Shown: piece by piece, positions 9,139 through 16,200 of the stretch
Numbering within the stretch: the first letter of the stretch is position 1
How the letters are laid out: each line of letters starts with the position of its first letter
Source: an uncultured Panacagrimonas sp.
GTDB taxonomy: Bacteria > Pseudomonadota > Gammaproteobacteria > Nevskiales > Nevskiaceae
Assembly: GCA_946481265.1 (NCBI GenBank)
Contig: CAMLNE010000046.1
Coordinates: 1 to 17,225 of the forward strand
Direction of reading: 5' to 3'
Length of the DNA stretch: 17,225 bases
Notes under the pieces: generated by a model
Told to the model about the DNA's origin: nothing
What the model saw: the letters and a program-made list of their open reading frames with translations, nothing else
The model's database searches: none
Position numbers and translations under genes: made by a program

Positions 9139-9894
9139 ATGCCTGCGCTTTCGATCCTCCTGCTGATCCTGGCCCTTCTGCCGACGGCCGGCCGCGCCGA
9201 GGACCCGCTCCGCATCTACGCCGCGGCCAGCCTGGGCAACGCCCTCACCGACATCGCGGCGGCCTGGGAACAGGACGGACATGCGAAGGCGACACTGGTG
9301 TTCGCGGCATCCGCGACGGTAGCGCGGCAAGTCGCGGCCGGCGCCCCGGCGGATCTCTTCGCCTCGGCCGACCGCCGCTGGATGGACCATCTGGCCGCGC
9401 GCGGGAAGATCGTTGCCGCCAGCCGCGTCGACCTGCTCGGCAACGAGCTGGTGCTTATCGCGCCGCGCGGCCGCGGCCTTGCCGTGCGGATGGATCCCGC
9501 CTTCGACCTGCCCGGCGCCTTCGACGGCAGGCTGTGCGCCGGCGAGCCCGAAGTGGTGCCGGCGGGGACGTATGCGAAACAGGCCTTGATCCGATTCGGA
9601 TGGTGGGACGCGCTGTCCTCGCGCCTGGTCGGCGTCGAGGACGTGCGCACCGCCCTGGCCTTCGTCGAGCGCGGCGAGTGCCCGCTCGGCGTGGTCTATG
9701 CCACGGATGCCGCGATCAGCGACAAGGTCGAGGTGGTCGGCCGCTTCCCTGCCGGCAGCCACGACGCCATCGTCTACCCGTTCGCGCGCGTGACCGGCGC
9801 ACCGCCCGCGGCCGGTGCCTTCCTCGATCACCTGGGCTCCGATACGGCGCAGGCGATCTTCCGCAGGCACGGCTTCGTTCCGCTCCGGGAGTAG
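9139..9894 (+). CDS. modA: molybdate ABC transporter, periplasmic binding protein ModA
   Basis: Captures molybdate (and usually tungstate) in the periplasm and delivers it to ModB. It is 251 aa, near E. coli ModA (257). Residues 1-20 are a signal peptide ending in AGRA. Family segments are LRIYAAASLGNALTDI (S31), FAASATVARQVAAGAPADLFASAD (S58), PAGTYAKQAL (A142) and GVVYATDA (Y187), in the order of the five oxyanion-binding positions of E. coli ModA. The ATG at 9139 is chosen because the signal peptide begins there. The frame opens upstream at 9037, but that extension would run through the promoter and ModE box. The Shine-Dalgarno is weak. First gene of modABC. Confidence 0.96.
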   Translation: MPALSILLLILALLPTAGRAEDPLRIYAAASLGNALTDIAAAWEQDGHAKATLVFAASATVARQVAAGAPADLFASADRRWMDHLAARGKIVAASRVDLLGNELVLIAPRGRGLAVRMDPAFDLPGAFDGRLCAGEPEVVPAGTYAKQALIRFGWWDALSSRLVGVEDVRTALAFVERGECPLGVVYATDAAISDKVEVVGRFPAGSHDAIVYPFARVTGAPPAAGAFLDHLGSDTAQAIFRRHGFVPLRE

Positions 9895-9900
9895 CCGCGC

Positions 9901-10608
9901 GTGATGCTGAGCCCCGACGAGTGGATTGCCCTGCGCCTGTCGGCGAGGGTCGCGCTGTGGGCGACCCTGCTGTCGCTGCCGCTGGGGATCGCCGTGGCCT
10001 GGTGGCTGGCGCGGCGCGACTTCCGCGGCAAGGTGCTGGCCGAGATGCTGGTGCAGCTGCCGATGGTGCTGCCGCCGGTGGTGCCGGGCTACCTGCTGCT
10101 GTTGTTGCTGGGCACGCAGGGGCCGCTCGGCGGATGGCTGCTGGAGCACTTTGGCATCCGCCTGGCCTTCGACTGGAAGGGCGCGGTGATCGCCTCGGCG
10201 GTGATGGCCTTCCCGCTGATGGTGCAGCCGGTGCGCCTGGCCTTCCGCATGATCGATCCCCGCCTCGAACAGGCCGCCGCCACGCTCGGCGCCCGGCCCT
10301 GGCGCGTCTGGCTGAGCGTCACGCTGCCGCTGGCCACACCCGGCATCCTGGCCGGTGCGGTGCTGTGCTTCAGCCGCAGCCTCGGCGAATTCGGCGCCAC
10401 CATGGCCTTCGTCGGCAACATCCCGGGCCAGACGCGCACCCTGCCGCTGGCGATCTACTCCTACGCGCACATGCCCGGCGGCGAGGCCGCGGCCTGGCGC
10501 CTGGCCTGCCTGTCGATCCTGCTCGCCGCCGGCGCGCTGCTGATGGCCCATCTCGTCAGCCGGCGCGCCGAGCGCCGGCTCGGATACCTCGACCATGTCC
10601 AGCCTTGA
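9901..10608 (+). CDS. modB: molybdate ABC transporter permease ModB
   Basis: Inner-membrane permease of the molybdate importer, 235 aa, close to the family norm. It has about five or six hydrophobic segments, including VALWATLLSLPLGIAVAWWL, VLPPVVPGYLLLLLLG and AVIASAVMAFPLMVQPV. The cytoplasmic EAA loop that contacts ModC is EQAAATLGARPWRVWLSVTL (about 122-141), ending in the typical LP. The start is GTG at 9901, 6 bases after the modA stop. GGAG at 9886-9889, inside the end of modA, is better spaced for this GTG than for the adjacent ATG at 9904. It overlaps modC by 14 bases, indicating translational coupling. Confidence 0.96.
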   Translation: MMLSPDEWIALRLSARVALWATLLSLPLGIAVAWWLARRDFRGKVLAEMLVQLPMVLPPVVPGYLLLLLLGTQGPLGGWLLEHFGIRLAFDWKGAVIASAVMAFPLMVQPVRLAFRMIDPRLEQAAATLGARPWRVWLSVTLPLATPGILAGAVLCFSRSLGEFGATMAFVGNIPGQTRTLPLAIYSYAHMPGGEAAAWRLACLSILLAAGALLMAHLVSRRAERRLGYLDHVQP

Positions 10609-11239
10609 CCTCGACCTCGACTTCCGTCGCGGCGAATTCCGGCTGTCGGCGTGTGCACGCATCGAGGCCGGCACGACCGGCATCTGCGGCCCCTCGGGCT
10701 GCGGCAAGAGCACCCTGCTGGCGCTCATCGCCGGCCTGCTGCGCCCGCAGCGTGGCCACATCCGCTTCGGCGAACAGACGCTGGCCGACACCGGCGCCGG
10801 GCTCTTCGTACCCGCCTGGCGGCGTCACTTCGGCCTGGTGTTCCAGGACGGCCAGCTCTTTGCGCACCTGAGCGTGCGCGACAACCTGCTGTACGGCTGG
10901 CGTCGCCTGCAGCCGGCCCAGCGGCGCTTCGAACTAGGGCAGGTGACGCAGCTGCTGGAGATTGAATCGATGCTCGATCGCAGGCCGGCGCAGCTGTCCG
11001 GCGGCCAGCGCTCGCGCGTTGCGCTGGGCCGCGCCCTGCTCTACTCGCCGCGCCTGCTGCTGCTCGACGAGCCGCTGTCGGCGCTGGACGAACGTCTCAG
11101 GCAGCAGATCCTCCCCTTCCTCAGGCGCGTGGCCGAGCACACGCGCATCCCGATGCTGTACGTGTCGCACGCGATGTCGGAGGTGGAGTACCTGGCCGAT
11201 CGCGTGCTGCGCATGGAGGACGGCCGCCTGGTGTCCTAG
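10595..11239 (+). CDS. modC: molybdate ABC transporter ATPase ModC, short form lacking the mop/TOBE domain
   Basis: Energises molybdate import by ATP hydrolysis on the cytoplasmic face. All ATPase motifs are intact: Walker A GPSGCGKST (32-40), Q-loop FQDGQLFAHLSV (from 83), signature LSGGQRSRVALGRAL (134-148), Walker B LLLLDEP (154-160) with the D-loop SALD, and the switch His in YVSHAMSE (H192). The protein ends at residue 214 (DGRLVS). E. coli ModC is about 352 aa, so the C-terminal mop/TOBE regulatory domain is missing. The TAG stop (11237-11239) lies inside the left end of a MITE-like inverted repeat, so truncation by insertion is possible; a naturally short ModC is the alternative. No mop-like coding remnant is visible in the 146 bases between the element and the modE stop. 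It overlaps modB by 14 bases. Confidence 0.93.
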   Translation: MSSLDLDLDFRRGEFRLSACARIEAGTTGICGPSGCGKSTLLALIAGLLRPQRGHIRFGEQTLADTGAGLFVPAWRRHFGLVFQDGQLFAHLSVRDNLLYGWRRLQPAQRRFELGQVTQLLEIESMLDRRPAQLSGGQRSRVALGRALLYSPRLLLLDEPLSALDERLRQQILPFLRRVAEHTRIPMLYVSHAMSEVEYLADRVLRMEDGRLVS

Positions 11240-11258
11240 CCCGCATTTCTCACAGGTC

Positions 11259-11344
11259 GCCGGAGAATCCGCTTCAATCTACTGAATCTGAGTGCGATGT
11301 TCGGGCTGCGCGCCGGAAACAGAGTGTCGCCTGGATTCTCCGGC
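11259..11344. repeat. inner 12-bp perfect inverted repeat within the foldback element
   Basis: GCCGGAGAATCC at 11259-11270 is perfectly complementary to GGATTCTCCGGC at 11333-11344, separated by 62 bases. The left arm begins two bases inside the left terminal repeat. Nested repeats of this kind are common in foldback elements. Confidence 0.75.
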
Positions 11345-11368
11345 TGGATCGGCGCTGGCCTGTCTGCG

Positions 11369-11434
11369 GCGCGCATCGCTTGGGACTCACTCACCCCATA
11401 GAACCACTATGGGGTTCGCTGCGTCCCGGCGCGC
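11369..11434. repeat. coaxial hairpin arms inside the foldback element
   Basis: The core is a perfect 9-bp stem, ACCCCATAG (11393-11401) with CTATGGGGT (11407-11415), around the loop AACCA. Outside it GGGAC (11382-11386) can pair with GTCCC (11423-11427), and GCGCGC (11369-11374) with GCGCGC (11429-11434). Together these could form one long interrupted hairpin in RNA or single-stranded DNA. No T-run follows, so it is not a clear terminator. Confidence 0.55.
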
Positions 11435-11538
11435 TGCACGTCCTCAACGCACGGCCATCGCTCGATCCCCCTGTGAGAAATGCGCGCTAGGACGGCAATC
11501 AAAAGCGGCGCAAGGCCCGCGTCTGCCCTTTGCGTCGC

Positions 11539-11593
11539 GGCGCGATGCGTCGCACGCACGGCACGCGCTGCACAGCCGATGGCGCATCGCGCC
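11539..11593. terminator. inverted repeat between modC/element and modE, possible convergent terminator
   Basis: GGCGCGATGCG at 11539-11549 is perfectly complementary to CGCATCGCGCC at 11583-11593; two or three inner pairs, including G-T pairs, may extend the stem. The loop is about 30 bases and no T-run follows on either strand. It sits in the convergent space 44 bases past the modE stop, so a termination or transcript-stabilising role for modE is plausible. No gene is visible in 11493-11636. Confidence 0.35.
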
Positions 11594-11636
11594 TGCAGCC
11601 GCCTTTCCCGGTCCGGCCCTCCGAGCCGTCGCGCCC

Positions 11637-12443
11637 CTACATCGGCACGGCGAGGATGACGCTGGAGGCCTTGAAGACCGCGTTCGCAGGCCGGCCCACG
11701 GCCAGGCGCAGGGACTTCACGGACGCGTTGGCCACCACCGCGACGAGCGTGGCGCCGCCGGCAAGCTGCAGTTCCACCTCGGTGTCGATCGCATCGCGCG
11801 TGATGCGACCGACCGTGCCGGCCAGGCGATTGTGCGCGGCCAGCCGCGTCGATGCCGCGGCGCGATCGGTGGCCAGGATGATCCACGAGGCCTTGATCAG
11901 CGCGATCGCCTCGCCGTTCTTCTTCAGGCCCAGTGCGCGCGTGCTCTGCCGGGTGATGGTCGCGACGATGCGCTCACCGCCGGGAAGTGCGAGTTCCACC
12001 TCGTCGTTGACCGTGCCGCGGACGATGCGCGCGATGCGACCGGCGAAGTGGTTGCGCGCGCTGGTCAGCAGCGTCATGCGTCCGAGGGTGGCGATGTCGG
12101 CGTGATCACCAACCTGCCGGTTGAGGCGCTGCACGAAGCGCTCGCTGTGCGCCTCGACCGCGCGGAAGGTGCGCACCAGGCTGCGGCCCTGCGCGGTGAG
12201 CCGGGTTCCGCCGCCGCCCCTGCCGCCGGCGCTGCGTTCCACCAGCGGTGCTTCGGACAGGTTGCTCATCGTCGCGATGGCGTCCCAGGCCGCCTTGTAG
12301 CTCAGGCCGACCGCCTTGGCCGCAGCGGTGATCGATCGCTCCGACTCCAGGCTGCCGAGCAGGTCCATCCAGCGCTTGCGGAACGGCGCGCCCGCACCCG
12401 GGCGGATGCTCAGCTGGGCTTCGAGCTTCGGCCCGGAAACCAC
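11637..12443 (-). CDS. modE: molybdate-responsive repressor ModE
   Basis: Full-length ModE, 268 aa (E. coli 262). The N-terminal winged helix-turn-helix includes SITAAAKAVGLSYKAAWDAI (about 37-56), then LVERSAGGRGGGGTRLTAQG as in E. coli ModE. Two mop domains bind molybdate: residues about 124-192, opening with LLTSARNHFAG and including KASWI, and about 202-267, opening with AHNRLAGTV. Molybdate-bound dimers repress transport genes; the target is evidently the box at 9083-9110. The start is GTG at 12443; no good Shine-Dalgarno is seen. It follows the methyltransferase stop by 13 bases, so the two genes form an operon. It is convergent with modABC, unlike E. coli where modE is divergent from it. 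Confidence 0.96.
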   Translation of the reverse strand: MVSGPKLEAQLSIRPGAGAPFRKRWMDLLGSLESERSITAAAKAVGLSYKAAWDAIATMSNLSEAPLVERSAGGRGGGGTRLTAQGRSLVRTFRAVEAHSERFVQRLNRQVGDHADIATLGRMTLLTSARNHFAGRIARIVRGTVNDEVELALPGGERIVATITRQSTRALGLKKNGEAIALIKASWIILATDRAAASTRLAAHNRLAGTVGRITRDAIDTEVELQLAGGATLVAVVANASVKSLRLAVGRPANAVFKASSVILAVPM

Positions 12444-12456
12444 GCCGTGCAGGCGC

Positions 12457-13074
12457 TCAGGCCGCGACCGCCACGCCGCGCGTCACCCACACCAGGGGCC
12501 GGGGGCCCTTGAGGTAGTGCGATTCGATCTCGCGCGTGGTGAAGCCACCGGCGCTCAGCATGCTGCGCACGTCGCGGTTCAGGTGGCAGCCGCCGGCGAT
12601 CGGCTTCCACCAGGGCGTGAGCCGGTCCTGCCAGTTCTGCACGGACTCCTCCGGTGCGCGGCCGTGCTCGCAGAACAGCAGCTCGCCGCCCGGCTTGAGC
12701 ACGCGGCGCATTTCCCGCAGCGCCTTGATCGGATCGGGAATCGTGCACAGCGTGAAGGTACAGACCACGGTGTCGTAGCTCGCATCCGGCGCGGGGATGG
12801 CCTCTGCCGAGAGCGTGAGCAGTTCGACGTCCAGCCCGACCTCGCGCGCCCGGCGCACGGCCTTGGGGTTCATCTGCTCGGCCGGGTCCAGGCCCTGCAG
12901 GGAGACGAGCCTGCCGCGATCGTAGAACTCCAGGTTGCGGCCGGTGCCGATGCCGATCTCCAGCACCCGGCCCTGCGCGCGCGGAATCAGCGCTTCGCGC
13001 TCCCGGCGGATGTCCTTCATGCCGCAGCAGGCATCGATCAGCAGCGGCATCAGATAGCGATCGTAAAGATTCAA
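12457..13074 (-). CDS. class I SAM-dependent methyltransferase, METTL7-like
   Basis: A 205-aa soluble methyltransferase. The SAM-binding motif I is VLEIGIGTGRNLE (37-49); GLDPAEQM (61-68), a post-I Asp region, DTVVCTFTLCTIPDP (101-115) and LKPGGELLFCEHGR (126-139) follow in the expected order. The C-terminal part NWQDRLTPWWKPIAGGCHLNRD resembles the METTL7/TMT1 group, whose human members methylate thiols and hydrogen sulfide. Thiol methylation here is only an inference from that resemblance. The start is TTG at 13074 with GGGGA about 6 bases upstream; an in-frame ATG nine codons in is the alternative. It is the first gene of an apparent operon with modE and is divergent from the large glutamate dehydrogenase gene. 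Confidence 0.85.
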   Translation of the reverse strand: MNLYDRYLMPLLIDACCGMKDIRREREALIPRAQGRVLEIGIGTGRNLEFYDRGRLVSLQGLDPAEQMNPKAVRRAREVGLDVELLTLSAEAIPAPDASYDTVVCTFTLCTIPDPIKALREMRRVLKPGGELLFCEHGRAPEESVQNWQDRLTPWWKPIAGGCHLNRDVRSMLSAGGFTTREIESHYLKGPRPLVWVTRGVAVAA

Positions 13075-13098
13075 GATATGTCCCCGTCGTGAGCGGTC

Positions 13099-13104
13099 AT
13101 TCTA
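13099..13104 (-). promoter_or_regulatory. possible -10 element for the methyltransferase-modE operon
   Basis: On the minus strand TAGAAT (complement of 13099-13104) matches the -10 consensus at 5 of 6 positions and would give a leader of roughly 18 bases before the TTG start. No acceptable -35 is seen at 17 bases. The 143-base divergent region to the glutamate dehydrogenase gene shows no other clear element. Confidence 0.25.
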
Positions 13105-13217
13105 GTGGCAGGCGCCGGAGATCCCGCGTGGGAATCGCCGGCCGGATGGGCGGCGGGCAAGTTCCGGGAGCGGAACCTGCGGACGCCGGCCCGGGCTGAA
13201 ATCTACCGGAGGAGCGC

Positions 13218-16200
13218 ATGAGCCAAGCCACACTCGATCCCATAGAGGCCCTGACGCCGCCGGCCGATCGCGCCTGGATCCGCGCCTACTTCGCGTCCGC
13301 GCCCGTCGAGTTCCTGCACCGGCGCGCGCCGGCCGAACTGCGCGACATCGCACTGGCCCATCGCGCCCAGTTCCGCCAGCGCGACGTGCGTCGCGACGAG
13401 GTGTGGATCGGTGACGGCCCGGCGGCCGGCCTGCTGCAGCTTCGCACCTGCATGGCCGACCGCCCCTTCCTGGTGGACACCGCGCTGATGGTGCTGCGCG
13501 AGCGCGGCTTCGCGGTCGAAGGCCTGCTGCACCCGGTGCTGCACGTGCGCCGCGATGCCGACGGCCGAATGCGGAATGCCGTGCCCGCGCTCGAGCGCGA
13601 GGGAGCGGCGGCCGATGCACCGCTCGAATCCTGGATCGCCCTGGATTTCGAGGGCACGGCGGATGCGGCCAGCCGCGCCGACCTGCGGGCGCGGCTCGAG
13701 GCGCGCTTCGCCCAGCTGCGCATTGCCGTCGACGACTATCCGCAGATGCGCAGGCGCCTGCACGACCTGATCGAGACGCTGTCGCATCCGCCGCCCGGCA
13801 TCGATGCCGATGAAATCGCGGAGAGCCGCGCGTTCCTGGACTGGCTCGATGCGCATCGATTCACCTTCATGGCCTCGTCGGAATCACGCACGGCGGCGCG
13901 ACCGGACGGACGCCCGTGCTTCGAGCCGCTGCCCGCGCAGGGCCTGGGACTGGCCCGCGAGGGCGGCGCCCTGGCCGATACCGACGCCCTGATCGCACCG
14001 CGCGAGGAGCTCGACCGCTACGCCGACTCCGCGCGCGTGATCGTGGTGACCAAGTCCCTGCAGCGCGCGCCGATCCGCCACGACGAGCCGCTGGACGTGG
14101 TCAGCGTCAAGCATTTCGACGCCGACGGACACGTCATCGGCCTGACCCGCTTCGTCGGCCTGTTCGCTCTGGCCGCCTACCAGGAGGCGCCCTGGGCGAT
14201 CCCGCTGGTGCGGCGCAAGTGCGAGCGTGTGCTCGACGCCTCGCGCCTGGACCCGGGCAGCTACAGCGGCAAGGCGCTGCGCGAGATCCTCGGCGGCTAT
14301 CCGCGCGACGAACTGTTCCAGTCCAGCGAGACCGAGCTGCTGCAGACCTGCCTGGGCATCCATGCCCTGCGCGAGCGCCAGCACCTGCGCCTGTTCCTGC
14401 GCCGGGATCGCTACGGACGCTTCTTCTCCGCGCTGGTCTACCTGCCACGTGAGCGCTACTCGCGCGAGATGCGCGATCGCATCGGCCAGGAACTGCTGCA
14501 GGCCTGCGGTGCGCAATCGCTCGAGCGCAGCGTCGAGTTCCTGCGTGGCGGCTTCGCGCGCCTGCATATGCAGCTGCGCACGCCACCCGGCACCGTGCTG
14601 GCGAGGCCGGTCGAGGAGATCGAGCAGCGCCTGCTGCGCGCCACGCGGCCGTTCCGCGACCAGCTCCGGGCCGCCCTGCGCGACCTCGACATGGCGGACA
14701 GCGATGCGCTCGCGCAGCGCTTCGGCGAGGCGTTCACCCCGGCCTACCTGGAGCGCAACGCGCCATCCGAGGCGGCGGCGGACGTCGGCCACCTGGCGCG
14801 GCTCGACGCGCAGCGGCCGGTGCGTGTCGCCCTGCTGCCGGGCGTGCCGCACGCGCGTCTCAAGCTGTTCTGCCTGGGCGAGCCGCGCGCCCTGTCCGAC
14901 GTGCTGCCGGTGCTGGAGAACTTCGGCCTGCGCACGCTGCGCCTGGATCCCGAGCCGGTGCGACCGGCCATCGGCGGGATCCTGTGGGTACAGGAATTCG
15001 ATGTCGAGACGCCGACCGGCAGTTCGCCGGACGGCGCGCGCGAGGTCGAGCAGCTGCTGCCCCAGGTGCTCGCCGGCGCTGCCGAGGACGATGGTCTGAA
15101 TCGCCTGGTGCTCGCCGCCGGCCTGCGTGCACGGCAGGTCGTGCTGCTGCGCGTGCTGGCGCGCTACACCAACCAGATCGGCCTGCCCTACGGACGCGCC
15201 GACATCGAGCGCAGCGTGGCCGGTGCGGCCGGGGTGGCCTGCCGCCTGGTGCGCCTGTTCGAGATCCGTTTCGATCCTGCCGTCGAGGCCGCCTCGCGCG
15301 TGGCGCAGGAGCGCGAGGCCACCACCGCGCTCGACACCGCGCTCGACGCGGTGAACGGCCTGGACGCGGACCGCGTGCTGCGCGCACTGGCCTCGGTGGT
15401 GCGTGCCGGCCTGCGCACGAACTTCTGGCAGCGCGACCGCGCCGGCCAGCCAAAGCCCTGGATCAGTCTCAAGCTCGATCCGGCCAGGATTCCCGAGCTG
15501 CCGCGGCCACGGCCGGCGTTCGAGATCTGGGTGTACTCGCCGCGGGTCGAAGGCGTGCACCTGCGGGGCGGACGCGTCGCGCGCGGCGGCCTGCGCTGGT
15601 CGGACCGCAGCGAGGATTTCCGCACCGAGGTGCTGGGCCTGATGAAGGCGCAGCAGGTCAAGAACGTGGTGATCGTGCCGGTCGGCGCCAAGGGTGGCTT
15701 CGTGGTCAAGCGCGCACCCCCGCCGTCCGAGCGCGGTGCCTGGATGGCGCACGGCGTGGCCGCCTACCAGACCTTCCTGCGCGGCCTGCTCGACCTGACC
15801 GACAACCGCGTGGGCGAGCGCATCGAGCCCCCCGCGGACACCGTGCGCCACGACGGCGACGATCCCTACCTCGTGGTCGCGGCGGACAAGGGAACGTCGA
15901 CGTTCTCCGACATCGCCAACGAGGTCGCCACCGAATATGGCTTCTGGCTCGGCGACGCCTTCGCCTCCGGCGGCTCGGCCGGCTACGACCACAAGAAGAT
16001 GGGCATCACCGCGCGCGGTGGCTGGGAGAGCGTCAAGCGCCACTTCCGCGAGCTGGGCACGGACATCATGCACAGCGAGTTCACCGTGGTCGGCATCGGC
16101 GACATGTCGGGCGACGTGTTCGGCAACGGCATGCTGCTGTCGCCGCATATCCGCCTGGTCGCCGCCTTCGACCATCGCCACGTCTTCATCGACCCTACGC

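Larger units (their letters stand above)
11234..11492. mobile_element. MITE-like foldback element at the modC 3' end
   Basis: Inverted repeats of 23 bases at 11234-11256 and 11470-11492 match at 22 of 23 positions; their shared core is CGCATTTCTCACAGG. If CTAG (11236-11239 and 11487-11490) is taken as a target duplication, the element is 247 bp with 17-base ends. CTAG duplications are typical of IS5-group transposition. There is no transposase ORF, so it would be non-autonomous. The interior carries further inverted repeats. The left CTAG supplies the modC stop codon. No second copy occurs in this window, so mobility is inferred from structure only. It could instead be a structured 3' region. 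Confidence 0.6.

Noticed and set aside
8761..10791. 676-codon minus-strand frame across the DUF442 gene, ModE box, modA and modB
   Set aside because: Gln/Arg/His-rich antisense shadow of well-supported plus-strand genes; it would also run through the promoter and palindrome.
11234..11492. Rho-independent terminator formed by the 23-base inverted repeats
   Set aside because: The arms are 213 bases apart and neither is followed by a T-run; spacing fits element ends better.
11292..12512. 406-codon plus-strand frame through the foldback element and opposite modE
   Set aside because: No recognisable motif; ModE on the other strand is certain, and the frame spans repeats and intergenic sequence.
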